Below are positions 1 to 4,793 of a DNA stretch of 6,047 nt, in pieces. Origin of the DNA: Bacillota bacterium (GTDB lineage: Bacteria; Bacillota; Clostridia; Christensenellales; CAG-138). The notes beneath the pieces are model-generated. The model searched no databases. It was not told the origin of the DNA and saw only the letters and a program-made list of their open reading frames with translations. The stretch is from the NCBI GenBank assembly GCA_023458355.1, contig JAEWZS010000197.1:1-6047 (forward strand), read 5' to 3'. The position numbers and the translations under genes are program-made. The first letter of the stretch is position 1; each line of letters opens with the position of its first letter.

Positions 1-389
1 TCCAACGCGTCAAACACGATGATGCTCTGATCGTTGACCTTAGATGTGAGGGCGCTCTTGAGCGCAAGGCGCTTTACCTTGCGGTTGACGCTCACGCGAT
101 AGTCGCGCGGCTTGGGAGCGAATACAACGCCGCCATGCCTCCACTGCGGGGAACGGGTGGAACCCTGGCGGGCACGGCCGGTGCCCTTTTGACGCCACGG
201 TTTGATGCCGCCGCCGCGAACTTCGGCGCGGGTGAGGGCGCTCTGGGTGCCCTGGCGCTGGTTAGCGAGGTAGGCTGTTATAACCGTGTGCATCGCGGCG
301 GTGTTGACTTCTACGCCAAACACGTCGTCGCTGAGCTCGATTTCGCCGACGCTCTTGCCGGAAATATTGTACAATGCAACCTTAGGCAT
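1..389 (-). CDS. rplD: 50S ribosomal protein L4, 5' part only
   Basis: Ribosomal protein L4 binds 23S rRNA early in large-subunit assembly, and its extended loop lines the peptide exit tunnel. About 129 codons are visible; the gene continues past base 1. The translation starts MPKVALYNISGKSVGEIEL and contains the hallmark L4 loop, with AEVRGGGIKPWRQKGTGRAR at about residues 60-79, followed by GSTRSPQWRHGGVVF. The ATG at 387-389 is preceded by AAAGGAGA at good spacing. The gene lies 25 bases after the rplC stop on the same strand, which is the conserved S10-operon order; rplW and rplB would be expected beyond the left edge. In gamma-proteobacteria L4 represses its own operon through the leader, but that mechanism should not be assumed here. 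Nothing in the visible part looks damaged. Identity is essentially certain. Confidence 0.97.
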   Translation of the reverse strand, partial: MPKVALYNISGKSVGEIELSDDVFGVEVNTAAMHTVITAYLANQRQGTQSALTRAEVRGGGIKPWRQKGTGRARQGSTRSPQWRHGGVVFAPKPRDYRVSVNRKVKRLALKSALTSKVNDQSIIVFDAL

Positions 390-414
390 TTTGCTTTCTC
401 CTTTCAATCGGCTC

Positions 415-1041
415 TTACTTCACGGTTTCGCGCACGGTGACCAGGCCGCCCTTGGCGCCGGGAATCGCGCCTTTGATGAGCAGGAGGTTGCGCTCGGCGT
501 CCGCACGGACGACCTCGAGGTTTTGGACCGTGATGCGCTCATGACCCATATGGCCCGGCAGATGCTTGGTCTTAAAGACCTCGCCCGGGTAGGTGTTTGC
601 GCTCAGGGAGCCGGGAACGCGATAGGAATGGGAGCCGTGGGTCTTGCGGCCGCGGGCTTGGTTCCAACGCTTGATGTTACCCTCAAAGCCCTTGCCCTTG
701 CTGATGCCGATCACGTCGACGCGGTCACCGGCAGAAAACGTATCGGCCTTGATGACCTGTCCGACTTCGTAGGAAGCGGAGTCGCTGAGCTTGAACTCAC
801 GTACATAGCGGTAGGCGCCTAAGCCGGCCTTCTTGAGATGGCCAAGGAAGGGTTTCGTGACGAGCCTTTCGCGGATGGGCTTGAACGCCACCTGCACGGC
901 ATCGTAACCGTCGTGATCGACGGTCTTTTTCTGAACCACAGGGCAGGGGCCCGCGAGAACGACGGTCACGGGGATCATGGTGCCGTCTTCCCTAAAGAGC
1001 TGGGTCATACCGACCTTCGTGCCCAAAATAGCCTTTTTCAT
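415..1041 (-). CDS. rplC: 50S ribosomal protein L3
   Basis: L3 is an early-assembling protein of the large subunit that reaches towards the peptidyl transferase centre. The product is 208 residues, the usual length. It begins MKKAILGTKVGMTQLF, a textbook L3 N-terminus, and carries the family region KGKGFEGNIKRW at mid-protein followed by PGSLSANTYPGEVFKTKHLP and GHMGHERITVQNLEVV. The ATG at 1039-1041 is chosen over an in-frame ATG eight codons upstream because GGAGGT sits just before it and because family members begin with MKK. The upstream candidate would overlap the end of rpsJ. At the position equivalent to E. coli Gln150, the residue methylated by PrmB, alignment by eye gives Ala, so that modification is unlikely here. 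The gap to rpsJ is 20 bases, so the two are surely co-transcribed. Confidence 0.97.
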   Translation of the reverse strand: MKKAILGTKVGMTQLFREDGTMIPVTVVLAGPCPVVQKKTVDHDGYDAVQVAFKPIRERLVTKPFLGHLKKAGLGAYRYVREFKLSDSASYEVGQVIKADTFSAGDRVDVIGISKGKGFEGNIKRWNQARGRKTHGSHSYRVPGSLSANTYPGEVFKTKHLPGHMGHERITVQNLEVVRADAERNLLLIKGAIPGAKGGLVTVRETVK

Positions 1042-1061
1042 GTTGCTTACACCTCCGATAA

Positions 1062-1370
1062 TCAAAGCTTGATCTCGATGTCGACGCCGGCGGGGAGATC
1101 GAGCTTCATCAGCGCATCCACCGTTTTGGAGGAGGGCTGGAGTATGTCGATCAGACGCTTGTGGGTACGCATCTCGAACTGCTCTCTGCTGTCCTTATAC
1201 TTGTGCGGCGAGCGGAGGATCGTGACGACCTCCTTCTCAGTGGGCAGGGGGATGGGGCCTGATACGCGCGCGCCCGTCCGCTTGGCCGTTTCTACGATCT
1301 TTTCTGCGCTCTGGTCGATGAGATTGTGTTCATAGGCCTTGAGCTTAATGCGGATCTTCTGATTTGCCAT
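1062..1370 (-). CDS. rpsJ: 30S ribosomal protein S10 (NusE)
   Basis: S10 is a small-subunit head protein; as NusE it also pairs with NusB in transcription antitermination and contacts NusG to couple transcription and translation. The product is 102 residues, normal length, starting MANQKIRIKLKAYEHNLIDQ. It contains the conserved ARVSGPIPLPTEKEVVTILR stretch and SREQFEMRTHKRLIDI, which holds the family's diagnostic segment. The ATG at 1368-1370 follows a very strong AAGGAGG at ideal spacing. The reading frame stays open upstream to about 1595, but that extension is rich in Arg and unlike S10, so it is leader and not protein. It is the first gene of the S10 operon here; the gene normally before it in many bacteria (tuf) is absent, so the operon starts from its own promoter. 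Confidence 0.98.
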   Translation of the reverse strand: MANQKIRIKLKAYEHNLIDQSAEKIVETAKRTGARVSGPIPLPTEKEVVTILRSPHKYKDSREQFEMRTHKRLIDILQPSSKTVDALMKLDLPAGVDIEIKL

Positions 1371-1560
1371 GTTATTTATCCTCCTTCTAGTGTCGGTTGT
1401 ACACGCGGCCGTGCGTTTCAGTTCTATAAAGGTACGGCCGGGCACAGCCCGTTGCCCTTTACGTGGGCGTCCCGCGAAAATTACCCGGATGGCAAACGCC
1501 GGCAACCTCTCGCGAAACCAACGATTTACGCGCGCAAAAACATACGCTTCGCGCGCAGCA
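1371..1560 (-). promoter_or_regulatory. Leader (5' UTR) of the S10 operon, about 190 nt, structured
   Basis: This stretch lies between the predicted start of transcription and the rpsJ start codon and encodes no convincing protein. It holds a 7-bp inverted repeat (CGGCCGT at 1406-1412 with ACGGCCG at 1434-1440), and immediately next to it either a GGGC/GCCC triloop hairpin at 1440-1450 or a competing GGGCA/TGCCC pairing at 1440-1457. The ribosome binding site AAGGAGG lies at its 3' end. Leaders of this length before ribosomal protein operons often carry regulation, but I do not recognise a named leader family, so the regulatory role is inference. Confidence 0.45.
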
Positions 1561-1566
1561 AGTACA

Positions 1567-1595
1567 ATAATACATGAACCTTTCCCCGTTTGCAA
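1567..1595 (-). promoter_or_regulatory. Sigma-A promoter of the S10 operon
   Basis: Reading the minus strand, TTGCAA (1590-1595) and TATTAT (1567-1572) are separated by exactly 17 bases. The -10 matches the consensus at five of six positions and the -35 at four. Runs of A just upstream of the -35 (minus-strand A-tracts at about 1599-1627) resemble an UP element, as expected of a strong ribosomal promoter. Transcription would begin near 1560. Confidence 0.7.
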
Positions 1596-1644
1596 GGCTT
1601 TTTTTCAAGAAAAAACGGATTTTTTCAAAACTCGCATTAAATGT

Positions 1645-1660
1645 ACACGCATCCGCGTGT
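1645..1660. repeat. Small perfect hairpin in the region upstream of the S10 promoter
   Basis: ACACGC at 1645-1650 pairs with GCGTGT at 1655-1660 around a four-base loop. No T-run follows on either strand, so it is not a good terminator. The 1600-1692 stretch otherwise holds only A/T tracts and no gene. It may be an outlying part of the hairpin array that begins near 1693. Confidence 0.35.
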
Positions 1661-1692
1661 TTCGCAAAGAAAAAGAACAGCTTTTCGGTAAA

Positions 1693-1941
1693 AATCCTGA
1701 GGGATTATTAAGGGATCACAATCCCTTAATTTTTTTCCGGCTTCGGCGGCATGTACACGTCCGGCGCAGCCGGAGCCTTATGAGGCCAAGGCCTGCGGCC
1801 TTGCGTGCCGAAACGGATGAAAACCGCAGGTTTTCGTTCCTATCACAGGTTGCCGCCCGAAAATGCGCAGCATTTTAGGCAACCTGTGTAAGCTTTTCTC
1901 GCGGAAATGGCCACAGCCATTTTCGCGAAAGGCGAAGCCTT
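1693..1941 (+). repeat. Hairpin-array repeat element, copy 1 (long form)
   Basis: A series of hairpins, many abutting without a gap: 5 bp at 1693-1706; 10 bp with loop CACA at 1707-1730 followed by a T-run; a TTCGGC/GCCGAA stem (1742-1747 with 1807-1812) enclosing a 50-base block with three further hairpins; 7 bp with loop GCA at 1819-1835; a nested 45-base structure at 1844-1888 (11-bp outer stem, inner 7-bp hairpin with loop GCA); 13 bp with loop CACA at 1899-1928; 5 bp with loop GAA at 1929-1941, which overlaps the stop codon of the neighbouring gene. Block by block it matches copy 2 at 2369-2547, by sequence in the blocks around 1736-1756, 1807-1835 and 1855-1879 and by geometry elsewhere. 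Strand is given as plus because the wobble pairs are G-U in that sense. Confidence 0.8.
1707..1736 (+). terminator. Terminator-like hairpin with T-run, plus-strand sense (part of repeat copy 1)
   Basis: ATTAAGGGAT (1707-1716) pairs with ATCCCTTAAT (1721-1730) around CACA, and T continues to 1736. This has the form of an intrinsic terminator for plus-strand transcription, yet no plus-strand gene precedes it. The equivalent hairpin in copy 2 (2369-2391) is followed by a broken T-run. It may serve to stop antisense transcripts or may only be a structural part of the repeat. Confidence 0.4.
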
Positions 1942-2269
1942 ATCTTCTTAAAGGGTTTGCCGAGAGCTTTATGATAAGGTTCATATCATCGTCGCTCGCG
2001 GCTTTGTTGCGTTTGACTTCACCGCAGTTCTCACAGCGATATACAATCTTAAATTCACCCTTATACGATTCAACGCCCACGGGGCGCAATACCCCACCGC
2101 AATCGTTTGCGCGATCGCCGGGAAGATTGTCTACATGCATGGAGCAAAGGCAGCAGGGGCAATGGTCGCGCGCGGTGTATTGAAGCGCATTCACTTCATG
2201 TCCGCATACACGGCATGTGAACGGTTCGTCGATCATAGTAAACCTTCGCGTTTCGTCCGTAGCGACCAC
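1940..2269 (-). CDS. RNHCP-family protein with Cys-pair (zinc-ribbon-like) motifs
   Basis: A small cytoplasmic protein, function unknown. The pattern ARDHCPCCLCSMHVDNLPGD followed by CGG, a later CENCGEVKRNKA and a DDD matches what I know of the RNHCP domain, named for its conserved Arg-Asn-His-Cys-Pro; here Asn is Asp. Counting from the GTG, Cys pairs lie at residues 19/22, 37/40 (plus Cys39) and 79/82, suggesting metal binding. No signal peptide or membrane segment is visible. The start is unclear: the GTG at 2267-2269 overlaps the only GGAGG (2269-2273); the ATG at 2234-2236 would drop the RRFT stretch I recall as common in this family; an ACG at 2258-2260 is spaced 8 bases from GGAGG and would give (M)DETRRFTMIDE. 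It has its own promoter and stands alone between the two hairpin arrays. Confidence 0.85.
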   Translation of the reverse strand: MVATDETRRFTMIDEPFTCRVCGHEVNALQYTARDHCPCCLCSMHVDNLPGDRANDCGGVLRPVGVESYKGEFKIVYRCENCGEVKRNKAASDDDMNLIIKLSANPLRR

Positions 2270-2290
2270 CTCCGCTGTTAAGATTTCATT

Positions 2291-2320
2291 ATTATAATAT
2301 AAATGAACACCGTCTCACAA
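2291..2320 (-). promoter_or_regulatory. Sigma-A promoter of the RNHCP gene
   Basis: On the minus strand TTGTGA (2315-2320) is followed after 18 bases by a perfect TATAAT (2291-2296). An imperfect palindrome, TCTCA at 2313-2317 with TGAGA at 2323-2327, overlaps the -35 and could be an operator, though it is short enough to be chance. Confidence 0.6.
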
Positions 2321-2368
2321 TATGAGATCTGACAAACTGAGCGGGAGTGTATCCCCTGCCATTGGATT

Positions 2369-2547
2369 GTCAAGGGGTCGCGCCCCTTGACTTTCTTCCG
2401 GCTTTGGCGGCATGTACGCCGAAACGGATGAAAGCCGCAGGCTTTCGTACCTTACGCGCTTTACCGCCCGGAAATGCAAAGCATTTTAGGTAAAGCGTGA
2501 ATCCTCAAAAAAGTGACGTAGGTCATTTTTTTGACACGCAGCGCGTG
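2369..2547 (+). repeat. Hairpin-array repeat element, copy 2 (short form)
   Basis: Same layout and orientation as copy 1: 10-bp stem at 2369-2391 (one T-G pair); TTTGGC/GCCGAA stem at 2403-2408 with 2418-2423, closing only the nine-base loop GGCATGTAC; GAAAGCC/GGCTTTC with loop GCA at 2430-2446; nested structure at 2455-2499 (11-bp outer stem, GCCCG, inner 7-bp hairpin with loop AAA); 13-bp hairpin with loop GTAG at 2505-2534; 5-bp hairpin with loop AGC at 2535-2547. Compared with copy 1 it lacks the 50-base inner block and five linker bases. It ends one base before the stop codon of the ABC ATPase gene. The remaining bases 2321-2368 hold nothing I can name. Confidence 0.8.
2505..2534 (-). 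terminator. Bidirectional intrinsic terminator of the ABC transporter operon
   Basis: Arms at 2505-2517 and 2522-2534 form a 13-bp stem with a four-base loop and one G-T pair (2513 with 2526). On the minus strand the hairpin ends in a run of six T, 15 bases after the ATPase stop; on the plus strand it ends in seven T. It thus fits termination from both sides. It is also the 13-bp hairpin of repeat copy 2. Confidence 0.7.
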
Positions 2548-2548
2548 C

Positions 2549-3106
2549 CTACAGCTCCACTCGCTGCATGCAACCCATCATATCCGCCTCCGCCATGTCG
2601 TGCGTTGCGAGGACCGTGAGGGGGAAAGCACCTTTCATCCGCTTAGCCACACGGAGCTTAAGCGCGTCATCCAACCCCTTGAAAGGCTCGTCGAGAAGAA
2701 GAATATCGCCCCCGAAACACAGCGCGCGCGCAATTGCAACGCGCCGCCGCATTCCGCCCGAAAGCTCATCGTGGCGTTTATTTAGAGCATCAGAAAGTTC
2801 GAGTGCGATTAGGGTTTCTTTTGCACGCGCTTCGTCGCCGCAAAAAAGCGACGCGTTTTCAAGTGCCGTACGCCACGGCAAAAGCCTGTCTTCCTGAAAT
2901 ACCATGGAAACACGCTTGCCTAATAATCCTTCTATACTGCCCGAAACTGGCGGAACAAGCCCTGCAAGGAGTTTCAAAAGCGTGGTTTTGCCTTTTCCCG
3001 ATGGCCCCGTTACCGCAACAACGCCGCGCTCGGGCAAACTTAAACTCAAGTTGCTGAGCACGGTTTTTCCCTCGTAAGAGCATACGACGTTTTTAAGCTC
3101 AATCAT
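2549..3106 (-). CDS. ABC transporter ATP-binding protein (nitrate/sulfonate/taurine-type importer)
   Basis: Cytoplasmic ATPase that powers the importer encoded just upstream in the operon. The 185 residues show all core motifs in order: Walker A GPSGKGKTT (34-42), Q-loop glutamine in VFQEDRLLPW (Gln71), signature LSGGM (115-119), Walker B DILLLDEP (134-141), D-loop GLDD (144-147) and H-loop His169 in ATHD. The QEDRLLPW stretch is typical of the SsuB/TauB group. Two oddities: the Walker A has Lys at position 38 where Ser or Cys is usual, and the protein is short, since relatives run to about 240-260 residues; it lacks the usual C-terminal tail and has tight loops. The frame is intact, so it is compact and not visibly broken. 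The ATG overlaps the permease stop by four bases, implying translational coupling. Substrate unknown. Confidence 0.93.
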   Translation of the reverse strand: MIELKNVVCSYEGKTVLSNLSLSLPERGVVAVTGPSGKGKTTLLKLLAGLVPPVSGSIEGLLGKRVSMVFQEDRLLPWRTALENASLFCGDEARAKETLIALELSDALNKRHDELSGGMRRRVAIARALCFGGDILLLDEPFKGLDDALKLRVAKRMKGAFPLTVLATHDMAEADMMGCMQRVEL

Positions 3107-3843
3107 GCGCGTATCCTCCCTAAGAGCGATGCAACAACCTTTTCAAAGAGCATGCTCAAAAGTATCGTAACGAGTGTCCATGCGAACAGCTCCGGCGTTT
3201 CGATGTTGATCTTGCTTGCGTACAAGCCCTGACCGATGGAGAACCTCGGGTGCGCGAGCACCTCTGCAGCCACGCCCGCCTTCCACGCAAACCCGAGTGC
3301 TGTAGTACAGGATGCAAGATACTGCGGCAGCAAGGACGGCAGATATATATGAAGGAGCGTATTTAGACGCGAAAGCTTAAAGAGCTTTGCTGTTTCTATA
3401 AGGTCCTTATCCGTTGCACGTACACCCGCATCCACGCTCGCCCATATAAGCGGTGTTACCATTACAAAAATTGCAAACAACGGCGCTACGCCGTTTGAGA
3501 ACCATAAAAGCACAAGAATAATAAAGGAAGCGACGGGTGTCGCCTTCATAAGCCCTTTAAGCGGGTCTAATAGCTCCCTCGCAGCACCCGAAAAACCCGT
3601 AAAAAGCCCGAGGAGCGTACCGGCGATTGCGCCCAGAGCAAAACCGCCCGCGACACGCGCGAGACTTAATCCTACGCTCAAATAAAAGCTGCGCTCTCCC
3701 ATAAGAAAAAAAAGGCTTTTAAACGTGGAAACGGGCGAGGGGAGCAAAAACTCGTTTCCCCTCGCCATCGCCATTATCTGCCATACGGCCAGATATAAAA
3801 GCACAATGAGCGCTTTTTTTAGTACCCTGTTGAGCCGCTTCAC
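3103..3843 (-). CDS. ABC transporter permease (SsuC/TauC-like)
   Basis: Inner-membrane channel subunit of the importer, presumably working as a homodimer since only one permease gene is present. The 246-residue length is normal for the family. It begins with a hydrophobic helix at about 11-27, then the LLPSPVSTF stretch (33-41) common in this group, and several further hydrophobic segments at about 60-85, 103-113, 118-137, 177-195 and 218-234. The cytoplasmic coupling (EAA) loop is ETAKLFKLSRL followed by HIYLPSLLPQY at about 150-175, which docks on the ATPase. The start is a GTG at 3841-3843 whose last bases overlap the stop of the binding-protein gene (GTGA), so translation is probably coupled. 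It belongs to the binding-protein-dependent transport permease family. The transported compound cannot be read from the sequence. Confidence 0.93.
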   Translation of the reverse strand: MKRLNRVLKKALIVLLYLAVWQIMAMARGNEFLLPSPVSTFKSLFFLMGERSFYLSVGLSLARVAGGFALGAIAGTLLGLFTGFSGAARELLDPLKGLMKATPVASFIILVLLWFSNGVAPLFAIFVMVTPLIWASVDAGVRATDKDLIETAKLFKLSRLNTLLHIYLPSLLPQYLASCTTALGFAWKAGVAAEVLAHPRFSIGQGLYASKINIETPELFAWTLVTILLSMLFEKVVASLLGRIRA

Positions 3844-4790
3844 TTTGCGCCGTAGTAGAGATCATCTCCGGGTATTGCGCCGCCCACGCTCTTTGCGTTG
3901 AAGTCAAACAGCACATTTAGCATGCCTGCGGCGGCTGCTTTCATCTCATCGCCCGTCATGCACACGATGTTCGATTTGCCTATAGCCCCTTTTGCTACCG
4001 AGGCCGAGGGCACGATGCCGTATTGCTCCATAAGCGCCGCGGCCTCCTTATGCTCTCTATTTACAAACGCGGTGGAAGACGCATAGTCGGTAAGGAAGCG
4101 CTTCACAGCCGATTCATGCTCCTCCAAAAATGCCTTTCGTACAATCAGGCAGCCCTGCACGAGCGGGGTTGTGCTTACCTTATCCCATTCTTCGGTAAGG
4201 TTAAGCGCTACGCGAAGGTCGGCGTTTTGCGCCATCGCAGCCGAAACGTTGGGTTCCGGGAGCATACCGAGCGTCACCTCGCCCGCCGCCATAAGCGACG
4301 AAAGCTCGCTGTGCTCGGTTTTATATTCCACAGTCGCGTCCGTCAGGCCGTTTTTCTCGAGCAAATAATTGAGTATATACTCGGGTGTGGCGCCCTGGCC
4401 GGTGGCGTAAAGCGTTTTGCCGCTCAGGTCGGAAATCGCATTAACCGTATCGCCGTTTTCAAGCACGTAGAGCACGCCCAATGTGTTTACGGCAATCATC
4501 ACGGCCTCGCCCTCAAGCTTATTGTAAAGTACCGATGCAAGGTTAATAGGTACAGCTGCGATATCCGTTTCACCCGCGATGAAGCTTGCGCTCACCTCGT
4601 CGGGTGCCCCGGAGAGCGTTACGGTATAAAGGTCTTTATATTCCGTACCCATGAGCGCAACAAGCCCCATCCCCGTAGGGCCTTTTAATGCGGCCACGCG
4701 TATGGAGGTGACATCTTGCTGCGCGCACCCGAGAACGGATACAGCGAGCATGAGTACAAGCACAAGTAGACTTACGGTTCTTTTTAACAT
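3840..4790 (-). CDS. ABC transporter substrate-binding lipoprotein (NMT1/SsuA-like)
   Basis: Captures the substrate outside the membrane and delivers it to the permease. The 316 residues start with a basic end (MLKR), a hydrophobic stretch, and a lipobox VLGC with the acylated Cys at residue 22, so it should be a membrane-anchored lipoprotein. The mature part starts with SIRVAALKGPTGMGLVALM, then has GETDIAAVPINLASVLYNKL, DLSGKTLYATGQGATPEYIL and LMAAGEVTLGMLPEPNVSAA, the fold pattern of the type 2 binding proteins related to SsuA, TauA and ThiY. The ATG at 4788-4790 lies 3 bases after the stop of the regulator gene and its ribosome binding site (AGGGGG) is inside that gene. Family members bind sulfonates, nitrate, thiamine precursors and others; I cannot tell which here. 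No riboswitch is visible near the operon. Confidence 0.92.
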   Translation of the reverse strand: MLKRTVSLLVLVLMLAVSVLGCAQQDVTSIRVAALKGPTGMGLVALMGTEYKDLYTVTLSGAPDEVSASFIAGETDIAAVPINLASVLYNKLEGEAVMIAVNTLGVLYVLENGDTVNAISDLSGKTLYATGQGATPEYILNYLLEKNGLTDATVEYKTEHSELSSLMAAGEVTLGMLPEPNVSAAMAQNADLRVALNLTEEWDKVSTTPLVQGCLIVRKAFLEEHESAVKRFLTDYASSTAFVNREHKEAAALMEQYGIVPSASVAKGAIGKSNIVCMTGDEMKAAAAGMLNVLFDFNAKSVGGAIPGDDLYYGAK

Positions 4791-4793
4791 GGT

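Noticed and set aside
1042..1065. Alternative rplC start eight codons upstream
   Set aside because: It would overlap the end of rpsJ, and GGAGG lies between it and the ATG that gives the standard MKKAILGTKVGMTQLF start.
135..1335. Plus-strand open frames opposite rplD, rplC and rpsJ
   Set aside because: They are shadows of the ribosomal genes in GC-rich DNA; no ribosome binding sites or known protein features.
1371..1595. In-frame upstream extension of rpsJ by 75 codons
   Set aside because: The extension is Arg-rich and unlike S10, contains the promoter -10 region, and the strong AAGGAGG sits directly before the ATG at 1370.
1693..2547. CRISPR array or tandem repeat
   Set aside because: There are only two copies, about 480 bases apart with a gene between them, with internal hairpins and no regular spacers.
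1693..2547. IS element or REP/RAYT system
   Set aside because: No transposase or RAYT-like gene is in the window, and no terminal repeats or target duplication were found. The GTAG in the loop at 2518-2521 is not at the foot of a stem as in REP sequences. A remote transposase cannot be excluded.
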